From NCBI RefSeq assembly GCF_001189245.1, contig NZ_LFIQ01000118.1, positions 148,181 to 196,737 on the forward strand: a stretch of 48,557 bases of DNA, in the 5' to 3' direction. Source of the stretch: Bradyrhizobium pachyrhizi. Its GTDB lineage: Bacteria; Pseudomonadota; Alphaproteobacteria; Rhizobiales; Xanthobacteraceae. The notes below the pieces were generated by a model that was given only the letters and a program-made list of their open reading frames with translations, did not search any database and had not been told where the DNA came from. Both the position numbers and the translations under genes were made by a program. Of this stretch, positions 1 to 8,502 are shown one piece after another (within the stretch, counting starts at the first letter, position 1; each line of letters opens with the position of its first letter).

Positions 1-23
1 AGACTCTGGTCACCGTTCCGTCA

Positions 24-581
24 TCAGCCGGAAAAACCGCCGGCGTCGAGAAAGTCCTGCTCCTCGGCCGTGGTCTGCCGGCCCAGCACGCGATTCCGGT
101 GCGGGAAGCGGCCGAACCGGCGGATGATGTCGGCGTGGTCCTCGGCGTATTTCAGGTTGTCGGGATGGCAGTCATATTGCCCGAACAGCGTCACGCAGCG
201 CTGCTGGTCGTCGAGGTCCTCCGAATGCTCGAACGGCAGATAGAGGAATTCGCGCAGCACGGGGTCGGTCCGCGCATCGACGCCGCGGTCGATGGCGCGC
301 CTTGCCACTTCACGCGCCAGCGCATCGCTTGAAAAGGTCCTGGCGTCGCCTCGAAACAGGTTTCGCGGAAACTGGTCGAGCACGATGGTCAGCGCCAGCG
401 CGCCCTCATCGCTCGCCTCCCATGACGACAATTCGCCGGCAGCCGCCTTCTGCCAGGTGGCGAGGAAGCGGCTGCGGATTTCGGCATCGAAGGCGTCGTC
501 GTGCTTGTACCAGCGGTCGCGGCCGGCATTCCGCCAGAAGCCAAGCACGTCAGCCGGCGTCGCGAGGCTTGCGTCAGACAT
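24..581 (-). CDS. DUF924 family protein
   Basis: A 185-residue protein of the DUF924 family, whose biochemical role is not established. The family pattern is visible: an N-terminal 'VLGFWRNAG..WY' segment, the central 'IVLDQFPRNLFRG' block, then 'FLYLPFEHSE' and 'HRNRVLGR' near the C-terminus. The fold is predicted to be all-helical and TPR-like. There is no signal peptide, so it is probably cytoplasmic. The length matches the family. It is the last of four minus-strand genes and lies 22 bases after the acyl-CoA ligase gene, so it could be co-transcribed with it; the functional link is unknown. Confidence 0.9.
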   Translation of the reverse strand: MSDASLATPADVLGFWRNAGRDRWYKHDDAFDAEIRSRFLATWQKAAAGELSSWEASDEGALALTIVLDQFPRNLFRGDARTFSSDALAREVARRAIDRGVDARTDPVLREFLYLPFEHSEDLDDQQRCVTLFGQYDCHPDNLKYAEDHADIIRRFGRFPHRNRVLGRQTTAEEQDFLDAGGFSG

Positions 582-603
582 CGAACGTCAGTCCACTCAC
601 GCC

Positions 604-2286
604 TTAAGCCGCGGCCTTCTTCTCGTCGCGCAGCTCGCGGCGCAGGATCTTGCCGACATTGGTCTTCGGCAGGTCGGTCCTGAACTCGATCTGCTTCGGC
701 ACCTTGTAGGCGGTGAGCTGGGTGGCGCTGAACTTGATGATGTCCTCGGCGGTGACGTTCGGGTCCTTCTTGACCACGAAGGCCTTCACCGCTTCGCCGG
801 ACTTCGCATCGGGCACGCCGATCACGGCGCATTCGAGTACGCCCGGGTGGCTTGCGATCACTTCCTCGATCTCGTTCGGATAGACGTTGAAGCCGGAGAC
901 CAGGATCATGTCCTTCTTGCGATCGACGATCTTGGTGTAGCCCTTCTCGTCCATCACGCCGATGTCGCCGGTGCGGAAATAACCGTCCGCGGTCATCACG
1001 CGCGCGGTCTCGTCCGGCCGGTTCCAGTAGCCTGCCATCACCTGCGGGCCCTTGGCGCAGATTTCGCCGGCCTCGCCGATCGGCAATTCATTGCCGTCAT
1101 CGTCGCGGATCGAGAGCCAGGTCGAGGGGACCGGAAGGCCGATCGTCCCGGAGAACTCCTCGATCGTGGCAGGATTGCATGTCAAGGTCGGCGACGTCTC
1201 CGACAGGCCATAGCCTTCCGACAACGAGATGCCCGTGACCTTCAACCATTTCTCGGCGACCGGCCTTTGCGTCGCCATGCCGCCGCCGTTGGCGATCTTC
1301 AGCTTGGAGAAGTCGAGCTTGTCGAATCCGGGCGTGTTCAGCAGGCCATTGTAGAGGGTGTTGACCGCCGGGAAGAAGCTGACCTGGTACTTCGACAGCT
1401 CCTTGACGAAGCCCGCCATGTCGCGCGGATTCGGAATCAGCAGATTGGTGCCGCCGGCCCGCATGCCCAGCAGATAGCAGGCGGTGAGCGCGAAGACGTG
1501 ATAGAGCGGCAGCGCGCAGACGATGACCATCTGTTCGACGATCGGCGGCTTCGCCAGCGCCGGCTGCAGCCAGGCATCGTTCTGCAACACGTTGGCCAGG
1601 ATGTTGCGGTGGAGCAGGGTCGCGCCCTTGGAGACGCCGGTGGTGCCGCCGGTATATTGCAGGAAGGCGACGTCATCGAGCGTCAGCGTCGGTTTGTTGA
1701 GCTTGGCGGCGCGGCCGGCCGACAGCGCCTCGTTGAAGCCGACGGCGCCGGGGATCGACCAGGCCGGCACCATCTTCTTCACCCGGCGCACCACCAGATT
1801 GACGATCACGCCCTTGAAGCCGAGCAGGTCGCCCATGCTGCCGACGATCACGTGCTTGACCGCGGTATTGGGAAGTACCTTCTGTACGGTGGTGGCAAAG
1901 TTCTCCAGCACGATGATCGCCTCCGCGCCGGAATCCTTGAGCTGGTGCTCGAGCTCGCGCGGGGTGTAGAGCGGGTTGACGTTGACCACGGCATAGCCGG
2001 CGCGCAGCACGGCGGCGGTCGCGACCGGATATTGCAGCACGTTCGGCATCATCAGCGCGACCCGCGCGCCCTTCTGCAGGCCCTTGCTCTGCAGGTAGGC
2101 GCCGAGCGCCGTCGACATCTCGTCGAGCTCGCGATAGGTGATCGCCTTGTCCATGCAGATGAACGCCTTGCGATCGGCGAATTTCTTGAAGCTCTCTTCC
2201 AGCAATTCGACCAGCGACGAATATTGCGTGACGTCGATATCCGCGGGCACGCCGGCCGGATAATGCTTGAGCCAGATGCGCTCCAT
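604..2286 (-). CDS. fadD: long-chain-fatty-acid--CoA ligase (FadD-type)
   Basis: An AMP-forming acyl-CoA synthetase of 560 residues that activates long-chain fatty acids for beta-oxidation. The adenylate-forming motifs occur in order: the phosphate-binding loop 'YTGGTTGVSKG', the 'GYGLSETSP' motif, 'GYFRTGDIG', the hinge 'DRKKDMILVSG' and the C-terminal lysine in 'KTNVGKILRR'. The opening 'WLKHYPAGVPADID' is typical of FadD. I place the start at the ATG at 2286, which has GAGGGG about 10 bases upstream; an in-frame TTG at 2295 sits too close to that ribosome site. A second, more divergent ligase lies at 14.4-15.9 kb. The substrate range is inferred, not seen. Confidence 0.93.
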   Translation of the reverse strand: MERIWLKHYPAGVPADIDVTQYSSLVELLEESFKKFADRKAFICMDKAITYRELDEMSTALGAYLQSKGLQKGARVALMMPNVLQYPVATAAVLRAGYAVVNVNPLYTPRELEHQLKDSGAEAIIVLENFATTVQKVLPNTAVKHVIVGSMGDLLGFKGVIVNLVVRRVKKMVPAWSIPGAVGFNEALSAGRAAKLNKPTLTLDDVAFLQYTGGTTGVSKGATLLHRNILANVLQNDAWLQPALAKPPIVEQMVIVCALPLYHVFALTACYLLGMRAGGTNLLIPNPRDMAGFVKELSKYQVSFFPAVNTLYNGLLNTPGFDKLDFSKLKIANGGGMATQRPVAEKWLKVTGISLSEGYGLSETSPTLTCNPATIEEFSGTIGLPVPSTWLSIRDDDGNELPIGEAGEICAKGPQVMAGYWNRPDETARVMTADGYFRTGDIGVMDEKGYTKIVDRKKDMILVSGFNVYPNEIEEVIASHPGVLECAVIGVPDAKSGEAVKAFVVKKDPNVTAEDIIKFSATQLTAYKVPKQIEFRTDLPKTNVGKILRRELRDEKKAAA

Positions 2287-2449
2287 GATGGTCAATCCCC
2301 TCTCTCAAATTTGGCTGATGTCCCGGATTGCTTCCGGGTTTTCCGACCTTTGGCCGCGTTATTTCAGGCAGTATTGAGCGATGCCGCGGCCAATGGCAAG
2401 CCGCTGCGCGTTATCGACGCATTGGAGGAAATGACGGGCGGGCGCTGTG

Positions 2450-3895
2450 CTAGCCGGCCGGCTTGGCGTCGGCTTTCGGCTTGTCGGCAGCCTTGGGTTT
2501 GTCGGCCGCGGTCTTGGGCTTGGCAGCCGGCTTTGCCGCCGCCGGCTTGCCGGCGGGCTTTGCGGCGGCGGGCTTGTCCGCGGCGGTCTTCGCAGCTGCG
2601 GCATCCGGCTTGGCGTTGGCGTGACGGACGGGCTTGGCCGCCGGCTTGCTGTCCGACTTGGAGGCGCCCTTGGCGTCGGCCTTCGCGTCATCGGCCGCAT
2701 CGGGCTTCTTGCCCGCGACGCGGCTGTGCTTGCCCTTGGCACGCTTGACCGGCTGCATCTTCTCGGTGTCGGCCTCGACCGCGGCGATCAACGCAGCACC
2801 GGTCTTGGTCGGCCCCGTATAAACCACGACCGGCTCGGAGGCCGCGGCCGGCTGCGCCAGCATGTCGGCCGGCTTGGTCGGCATCGCAGCCTGCAGGCCC
2901 GAGGCGAAGAAGCTGACGCCGCCGTCGCCATTGGTGCTGGAGCTTCCGGCGCTGGCGACGGTGTCTTCTGCGTCCTCGTCGCTGGCGGGCCGCTTGTGCT
3001 TGGGGCCGCACATCTCCTCGCGCAGGTTCGGCGGCGTGGAATCGATCGGCACCAGATTGTCGACGGTGCCGAGCGAGGGCCGCAGCCACGCCAGCCCGTT
3101 ATTGGCAAAGCCGCGGTCCAGGAGCTGCGCGGCGCGGATCGCGCGCATGCGGCCCGAGGAGGCGCCGAGCACCACGGCGATCAGCCGCTTGCCGTCACGC
3201 GTCGCCGACGCCACGAGATTGTAGCCGGAGGCGCAGATGAAGCCGGTCTTGAAGCCGTCGGCGCCGGGATAGCGGCCGATCAGCTTGTTGAAGTTCTGGG
3301 TGATGCGGCGGCCGAAGCGGATCGACGGGATGTGGACGAAATACTCGTATTCCGGCAGGTCGCGGATGATGGCGCGGGCGAGGATCGCCATGTCGCGCGC
3401 CGAGGTGATCTGGCCGTCGGCGGGCAGGCCGTTCGGATTGACGTAGCTCGTTTGCGTCATGCCGAGCTTTTGCGCGGTCTGGTTCATCATCCCGGCAAAG
3501 CCGTCGATCGAACCGCCGATGCCCTCGGCCAGCACCACGGCCATGTCGTTGGCCGACTTCACCAGCATCATCTTCAGCGCGTTGTCGACGGTGACCTGGG
3601 TGCCGGGCCGGAAGCCCATCTTCGAGGGCGACTGCGAAGCTGCGGTCGGCGACACCGTGAGCAGCGTGTCGAGCGAGACGCGGCCGTCCTTGACCGCCTT
3701 CAGCGTCACATAGGCCGTCATCATCTTGCTGAGCGACGCCGGATACCACGGCATCGTCGCATTATCGGCCTGCAGCACCTTTCCGGAATCGGCTTCGACA
3801 ACCAGCAGCGCCTCGGCTTGCGCCATTTGCGGCGTGGCGATGGCGAGCATCGCGACGGCCAGAATCCATTTCAATGACGGGCGAGGAAGGTGCAC
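2450..3895 (-). CDS. D-alanyl-D-alanine carboxypeptidase with Lys/Ala/Pro-rich tail
   Basis: A penicillin-binding peptidase (S11 family, DacF/DacA-like) that trims the terminal D-Ala of peptidoglycan stem peptides in the periplasm. The three active-site motifs are present: SxxK in 'PASLSKMM', SxN in 'VKSANDMA' and KTG in 'DGFKTGFI'. A signal peptide ending near 'PQMAQA' precedes the domain. After about residue 330 the protein becomes low complexity, with repeated KPAAAKPA/ADKPKA units to the end; such tails may contact peptidoglycan or other polyanions (inference). The reading frame is open to an ATG at 3985, but a GTG at 3895 just before the signal peptide gives a more normal N-terminus, so the start is uncertain. 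Confidence 0.9.
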   Translation of the reverse strand: MHLPRPSLKWILAVAMLAIATPQMAQAEALLVVEADSGKVLQADNATMPWYPASLSKMMTAYVTLKAVKDGRVSLDTLLTVSPTAASQSPSKMGFRPGTQVTVDNALKMMLVKSANDMAVVLAEGIGGSIDGFAGMMNQTAQKLGMTQTSYVNPNGLPADGQITSARDMAILARAIIRDLPEYEYFVHIPSIRFGRRITQNFNKLIGRYPGADGFKTGFICASGYNLVASATRDGKRLIAVVLGASSGRMRAIRAAQLLDRGFANNGLAWLRPSLGTVDNLVPIDSTPPNLREEMCGPKHKRPASDEDAEDTVASAGSSSTNGDGGVSFFASGLQAAMPTKPADMLAQPAAASEPVVVYTGPTKTGAALIAAVEADTEKMQPVKRAKGKHSRVAGKKPDAADDAKADAKGASKSDSKPAAKPVRHANAKPDAAAAKTAADKPAAAKPAGKPAAAKPAAKPKTAADKPKAADKPKADAKPAG

Positions 3896-4098
3896 GAATC
3901 CGGTTCCGGTCCTTTGAGACCCGCCTTGAAATAAGGAGGTCTTGCGATTGTGACGTACGGGTTTCAAGCGTGTCCGGCGCCGCATTGCGGCGATGCAAAC
4001 CCTATACCGGCTTGCCAGCAGAGAACAGAGGCCGGGGAATTATATCGTGGACGAAATCGGCTGAATTTCGGCAGCCGCCTCAATTGGAAAGGCGGGAA

Positions 4099-5877
4099 TT
4101 ATGGTGTCTCGATGCCGGCGCGCGCCTGTTCCTGGACCATGAACTGGGCCCGCGCCAGCTCGGCAAAACGCCCGCCTTTCGCCACCAGTTCATCGAAAGT
4201 TCCGCTTTCGATCACCCGCCCCTGGTCGAACAGCAGGATGCGGGTGGCGTGGCGGATGGTGGACAGGCGGTGCGCGATCACGAAGGTGGTACGGCCCTTC
4301 ATCACTTCGTCGAGAGCGGCATTCACCTTGGCCTCGGTGACGGCGTCGAGGGCGCTGGTGGCCTCGTCGAGGATCAGGATCGGCGGATCCTTCAGCAGCG
4401 CACGCGCAATCGACAGCCGCTGGCGTTCGCCGCCAGACAGCATGCGGCCGCGTTCGCCGGCATGGGTATCGAACTTCTTGTCGCTGCGCTCGATGAATTC
4501 AAGCGCCTGCGCGCGCGCCGCGGCGGTGCGCAGCTCCTCGTCGGTCGCGTCGGGCTTGCCGACGCGCAGATTGTCGGCGAGCGAGCGGTTGAACAGCAGC
4601 GCCTCCTGGAATACCACGCCGATGTTTCGCCGCAGCGCCGTCAGCTTCAGCGCGCGTATGTCCATACCGTCGATCCTGATGATGCCCGATTGCGGATCGA
4701 ACGCGCGATGCAGCAGCGCGATCGCGGTGGATTTGCCGGCGCCGGTCGAGCCGACCAGCGCGATGGTCTGGCCCGGCAAGGCGGTGAAGCTGAGATCCTC
4801 GATCGCCGGCCGCTTGCCGTCATAGGAGAACGAGACGTCGTCGAACTCGACGAGGCCGGACAGCCGTCCGGGATCGACCGCGCCGGGCCGGTCGCGCACC
4901 GCCGGCACCGCATCGAGCACGTCGAAGAACTCCTGCAGGCGCGGCGCTTCCATGAACACGTTGTTGATGAAGCTGACCACCTGCTCGAGCTTCTGGATCA
5001 GCATGGTGGCGAACGAGACGAACATCACGATCTCGCCGACCGTGGTGAGGTCCTGGTTATGCAGCGCGATGCCGACGGTGAAGATCGCGAGCACCGTGAT
5101 CGTGGTCGAGGCGCGTGTGATCACGGTGACCAGCGCCCACCATGACAGCACCGGCATCTGCACCGCGAGCAGCTTGTCGGCGACGTAGCGCAGGCCCTGC
5201 ACCTCGGAATCGATCCGCACGAAGCTCTGCACCAGCGCGACATTGCCGAGCGCGTCCGAGGCGCGCGCCGAGAGATCGCTGTAATAGGCCTCGACCTCGC
5301 TCTGCATGCCGTAGGTCTTGCGCACCACCAGCGTGGTCAGCACGGTGAACACGACGCAGAGCCCGAACAGCAGAACCGCCAGCCGCCAGTTGATGTAGAG
5401 CGAAAGCGGCAGCAGCACGATCAGCGACATGATCGCGGCGAAGTGCTCGCGAAAGAAGCCGAGCCAGAGCCGCCACAGCGCGTCGGTGCCGTTCAGCATC
5501 ACCTTCATCAGCCGCCCGGAATGGGTGCCGGAATGGAAGGTCAGCGGCAGCTGCAGGATGTGCTCGAAATAATCGGTCAGCACCGCCTGGCGCTGGCGGT
5601 GCGCCAGCCGGTCGGCCTGCAGCGCCACGATCGCGCTGCAGCCGATCGTGAACAGGCCGAACGCCGCCCAGGCGACGAGCAGCGGCCATGCCGAGGAGGT
5701 CGCGAACAGCCCGGTGACCGGCCGGCCCGACAGCACGTCGACGATCTTGCCGAACAGCACGGGCTCGGCGAATTGCGCGCCGGCGAGCAGCACGTTGGCG
5801 ATGGCCAGGATCCAGCCGAGCCGCGCCTCCTTGCCGAGCAGTTCGAGGACGCGGGTATAGAGGCGAAGCATGGACAT
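4099..5877 (-). CDS. ndvA: NdvA/ChvA-like ABC exporter (permease fused to ATPase)
   Basis: A half-size ABC exporter of about 592 residues with a six-helix membrane domain followed by an ATPase domain. The ATPase motifs are Walker A 'GSTGAGKST', the signature 'LSGGERQR', Walker B 'LILDEATSALD' and the H-loop 'IAHRLST'. The N-terminal pattern ('LYTRVLELLG', 'AEPVLFGKIVD', 'REHFAAIMSLIVLLPL', 'VLSWWALVTVI') resembles NdvA/ChvA, the cyclic beta-1,2-glucan exporters of rhizobia and Agrobacterium. A role in glucan export is inferred by family; no glucan synthase gene is in the window. ATG codons at 5877 and 5871 are both plausible; the frame stays open to 5925. It precedes the carboxypeptidase gene on the same strand. 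Confidence 0.85.
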   Translation of the reverse strand: MSMLRLYTRVLELLGKEARLGWILAIANVLLAGAQFAEPVLFGKIVDVLSGRPVTGLFATSSAWPLLVAWAAFGLFTIGCSAIVALQADRLAHRQRQAVLTDYFEHILQLPLTFHSGTHSGRLMKVMLNGTDALWRLWLGFFREHFAAIMSLIVLLPLSLYINWRLAVLLFGLCVVFTVLTTLVVRKTYGMQSEVEAYYSDLSARASDALGNVALVQSFVRIDSEVQGLRYVADKLLAVQMPVLSWWALVTVITRASTTITVLAIFTVGIALHNQDLTTVGEIVMFVSFATMLIQKLEQVVSFINNVFMEAPRLQEFFDVLDAVPAVRDRPGAVDPGRLSGLVEFDDVSFSYDGKRPAIEDLSFTALPGQTIALVGSTGAGKSTAIALLHRAFDPQSGIIRIDGMDIRALKLTALRRNIGVVFQEALLFNRSLADNLRVGKPDATDEELRTAAARAQALEFIERSDKKFDTHAGERGRMLSGGERQRLSIARALLKDPPILILDEATSALDAVTEAKVNAALDEVMKGRTTFVIAHRLSTIRHATRILLFDQGRVIESGTFDELVAKGGRFAELARAQFMVQEQARAGIETP

Positions 5878-6011
5878 GCCGGCGGCACTCGTCAGCGGTG
5901 GGCGCCCGATCAGGCGGGAATGCAATTTAATCAGGGTTCGCGATGCAGGGCCAGCGGTGACAGCGCGTCATGCTCAGGGTGACGGTGATTGTGGCGACCG
6001 GCTCCCTACGC

Positions 6012-6134
6012 CGTCGTCCTGGCGAAAGCCAGGACCCATAGCCAACGAATTTGATTGGGAGCGGGATAGTGGCCCCAGCGTCGCGCAACAACAAACGGCT
6101 GGGGTAATGGGTCCTGGCTTTCGCCAGGACGACG
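6012..6134. repeat. long inverted repeat (dispersed palindromic element)
   Basis: Two perfect 28-base arms at 6012-6039 and 6107-6134 are exact reverse complements, and each arm contains its own small hairpin (TCCTGG...CCAGGA). The element sits in the gap between the divergently placed exporter (minus strand, starting at 5877) upstream end and the end of the binding-protein gene. It has no coding potential. I recall similar arms as an intergenic repeat in Bradyrhizobium and Rhodopseudomonas genomes, but copy number cannot be checked here. Confidence 0.8.
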
Positions 6135-6163
6135 CTGAACATTTGGTGCCGCTTCGCATGCTC

Positions 6164-7222
6164 TCAATTCACCAGGCGGCCGTCGATCGGCGGCAGAAAA
6201 GCCTCGTCGAAGATGTCGGCGGCGTGCGGCCGCTTCTGGAATTTGAAGTCCTCCGCGAGCTGGTCGACCGAGCGCTCGAAGCGCTCCGCTTCGATGCCGC
6301 CGATGCCGTCGCGCTTCACCTCGCTGGTCAGGATGTTGTCGCGGATGATGGCGTTCAGCCGCTCCAGCTCCAGATCACGCGAGCCGCCATCCATCCGGCT
6401 CGCGACCTCGCCGGCGGCGCGGGCCGGATCCTTGACCGCGAGGTTGGTGCCGCCGATCGCCGCGCGCACGAATCCCTTCACCGCATCCGGCTTCGCGGCG
6501 GCAAGGCGCGGGCTGACGATCACGGCAAAGCCGTAGGCCTCGCAGCCATAGTCGGCGAAGCGCAGCACCGCGAGATCGTCGGCGGGCACGCCGCGATCGC
6601 GCAAATTGATCGCCGAGAGATACGAGAAGCCGGTGACGGCATCGACCTGGCCGGCGGAGAGCATCGGCTCGCGCACCGCGGCGCTGATCGTGCTCTGCTT
6701 GACGCTCGACAGCTTGATGCCGTTCTGCTTCGCGACCGCGGGCCACAGCCGGATCGAGAGGTCGCCCTCGGCGACGCCGAGGCTCTTGTCCTGCATGTCG
6801 GTCAGCGTCCTGATGCCGCGGCTCTTGCGCGCGATGATCGCATAAGGCGCCTGGTTGAACAGCACGAACACCGCCTTGACGGGCGCAGCACCAGGCTTGT
6901 CGCGAAAGCGGATCAGCGAGTTGATGTCGACGAGGGCGAAATCGCTCGAGCCGTCGGCGACGCGCGCGATGGCATCCGCCGAGCTGGTCGCGACGTTGGT
7001 GCCGACGCTGAGGCCCTCGGCGCTGAACAGGCCGCCGGTCGACGCCATCACGAATGGCGCCGCGGCGGCATCAAGCGGACGGTCGAGCGTGAACTGGATG
7101 GTGAGCGGCGGTGGCAGATCGCTGGCGCGCAGCGGCGTCAACGCCGGCCACACGCCCCCCGCGAGGCCGATCATGCCGGCCAGTATCAAGCGGAGAACGG
7201 TGGTCCGACTTACCTGCATCAT
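6164..7222 (-). CDS. NitT/TauT-family ABC transporter substrate-binding protein
   Basis: A periplasmic binding protein (SsuA/TauA/NMT1-like fold), about 352 residues from the ATG at 7222. A signal peptide ends near 'TPLRAS'. Family features follow: 'PPLTIQFTLDRPLDAAAAPF', a glycine before the second helix ('GGLFSAEGLSV'), 'IARVADGSSDFALVD', 'SLGVAEGD' and 'LSAGQVDAVTGF'. The ligand (nitrate, sulfonate, pyrimidine precursor or other) cannot be told from sequence. No permease or ATPase gene of its own lies beside it, so it is an orphan here. Two adjacent ATG codons (7222, 7219) are equivalent start candidates. Confidence 0.85.
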   Translation of the reverse strand: MMQVSRTTVLRLILAGMIGLAGGVWPALTPLRASDLPPPLTIQFTLDRPLDAAAAPFVMASTGGLFSAEGLSVGTNVATSSADAIARVADGSSDFALVDINSLIRFRDKPGAAPVKAVFVLFNQAPYAIIARKSRGIRTLTDMQDKSLGVAEGDLSIRLWPAVAKQNGIKLSSVKQSTISAAVREPMLSAGQVDAVTGFSYLSAINLRDRGVPADDLAVLRFADYGCEAYGFAVIVSPRLAAAKPDAVKGFVRAAIGGTNLAVKDPARAAGEVASRMDGGSRDLELERLNAIIRDNILTSEVKRDGIGGIEAERFERSVDQLAEDFKFQKRPHAADIFDEAFLPPIDGRLVN

Positions 7223-7434
7223 GACATCCGGGAGGCGAGACAAAGTGCCGCGCCGGCGCGCCTGCTTCATGACATCGAATGCGCCAGAGCAAGCGTCAAT
7301 TTCAAGCGTTATTTGCAGGCATTTTGCCCCAGGCAAGGTGAACGGTCGATGACTGCCAGGCTTCGGCTTGCCATGTTTTCACCTCAGGTCGTTCAGCTTG
7401 CATTCGGTTTGGGGAACCTAATCTGGAGGCAGTG

Positions 7435-7446
7435 GGTTAGCTAACC
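7435..7446. promoter_or_regulatory. perfect 12-bp palindrome upstream of secreted protein gene
   Basis: GGTTAGCTAACC is a perfect palindrome 38 bases before the start at 7485. It lies where a promoter or operator for the downstream gene would be expected. No regulator gene is adjacent, so an operator role is only a suggestion. Confidence 0.25.
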
Positions 7447-7484
7447 AAGGCCCGTCGGGCCGGCTTCCACAAAGGATGACCGCA

Positions 7485-7919
7485 ATGTTTGCGCGAAAAG
7501 GTGTTTTTTCGTCCATTGGCCGCGCAGCCACATTGGCAACGGTTGCCGCGGTGGCGTTGACGGCCGTTGAGCCGACGATAGCGTTCGCAGGCTCTGCTCA
7601 TACAGGTAAGGCGACTGCTGTGACGACGTCACAAGGCACGAGCGGCGCGACCGACATCAGTGCCCGCCGTCGCTACTATGGCGGCGGTGGCGCCGCGGCT
7701 GCGGCTGCGTTCGCCGGGATCGTCGGCACGGGTCTCGCGATCGCCGCAGCCCAGAGCCGCCGCGACTATTACGACTCCTACGGCTACTATGGCGGCCCGG
7801 GTTACTACGGTGGTCCCGTCTACTATGGCGGCGGCCCGGTCTATTACGGCGGCGGACCGTACTATGGTTACCGCGGCTATTACGGGCGGCGGTCGCAACT
7901 GCCGTATCAGCCGTACTGA
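7485..7919 (+). CDS. Gly/Tyr-rich secreted protein
   Basis: A 144-residue exported protein of unknown function. An N-terminal signal peptide (basic 'FARKG', then a hydrophobic stretch ending near 'IAFAGS') is followed by a polar linker, a short Ala/Gly hydrophobic segment ('AAAAAAFAGIVGTGLAIAAA') and a C-terminal third built of repeated YYGG/GPVYYGG units ending in 'YQPY'. The Tyr-Gly repeats suggest a surface or envelope-associated, partly disordered protein. The ATG at 7485 is preferred over that at 7476 because AGG lies 8 bases upstream. A strong terminator follows at 7958. A palindrome lies upstream at 7435. Confidence 0.75.
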   Translation: MFARKGVFSSIGRAATLATVAAVALTAVEPTIAFAGSAHTGKATAVTTSQGTSGATDISARRRYYGGGGAAAAAAFAGIVGTGLAIAAAQSRRDYYDSYGYYGGPGYYGGPVYYGGGPVYYGGGPYYGYRGYYGRRSQLPYQPY

Positions 7920-7957
7920 CAGCCGTCGGCGGTTCTCAGAACTGTCACAAAGCATCC

Positions 7958-7988
7958 AATCCACCGGCCGCGGGCCGGTGGATTTTTT
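7958..7988 (+). terminator. Rho-independent terminator
   Basis: A 12-bp perfect stem (AATCCACCGGCC pairing with GGCCGGTGGATT) with a GCG loop is followed by a run of six T. It sits 39 bases after the stop codon of the Gly/Tyr-rich protein gene and separates it from the HisE-like gene. Confidence 0.9.
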
Positions 7989-8037
7989 CGTCGTCGCCGT
8001 TAACACGCTGGCGACCCGTTTCGACTAGGCTCGAAGC

Positions 8038-8433
8038 ATGAGTGATTCGATCGAGCGGCTTTACCAGGCGGTGATCGCGGCCAAGGATCTTGATCCGGCT
8101 ACGTCGCGCACGGCACGGCTGTTCCAGCGCGGCCCGGCCAAGATGGCCAAGAAGCTCGCCGAGGAAGCGATCGAAGTCGTGATCGACGCCGTCAGCGGCA
8201 AGTCGGATGCCGTCATTCGCGAAAGCGCCGACCTGTTCTACAATCTCGCCGTTCTCTGGGCGTCCGCCGGCGTGAAGCCGGAGGATGTCTGGCGCGAGAT
8301 GGAGCGGCGCGAACGGCTGCTCGGGATCGCCGAGAAGCTGCCGAAGTCGCCGGTCAAGGTGCCCAAACCCGCGCCGGTCCCGGTGGTTCGGCGCCGAATT
8401 GTCGCGCTGGAGAACCGGCTGCGCAAACGGTAG
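8038..8433 (+). CDS. HisE-like phosphoribosyl-ATP pyrophosphohydrolase
   Basis: A 131-residue protein of the PRA-PH/MazG-like superfamily, whose HisE members hydrolyse phosphoribosyl-ATP in histidine synthesis. The helix carrying the metal-binding acidic residues is clear in 'KLAEEAIEVVIDA' and 'RESADLFYNLAVLW'. Compared with ordinary HisE (about 105 residues) it has an extra, basic, proline-rich C-terminal stretch ('KVPKPAPVPVVRRR'). It is not beside other his genes, whereas rhizobial hisE is usually in a his operon with a different N-terminal sequence, so this could be a second paralogue with another nucleotide substrate (inference). Confidence 0.8.
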   Translation: MSDSIERLYQAVIAAKDLDPATSRTARLFQRGPAKMAKKLAEEAIEVVIDAVSGKSDAVIRESADLFYNLAVLWASAGVKPEDVWREMERRERLLGIAEKLPKSPVKVPKPAPVPVVRRRIVALENRLRKR

Positions 8434-8502
8434 CCGTAAATCAACCAGATTCAGCTCAATCCCGGCATGGACAAATCCGCTCCATGATGGTTCATCGCGC
8501 CC

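Noticed and set aside
2450..2610. Possible direct-repeat array or CRISPR
   Set aside because: The repetition is codon-level repetition of the Lys/Ala/Pro tail of the carboxypeptidase, with irregular units and no spacers.
292..2748. 818-codon open frame on the plus strand across the acyl-CoA ligase gene
   Set aside because: It is the complement of a well-conserved FadD gene; its product has no domain and the Arg/His/Asp-rich composition of antisense GC-rich frames.
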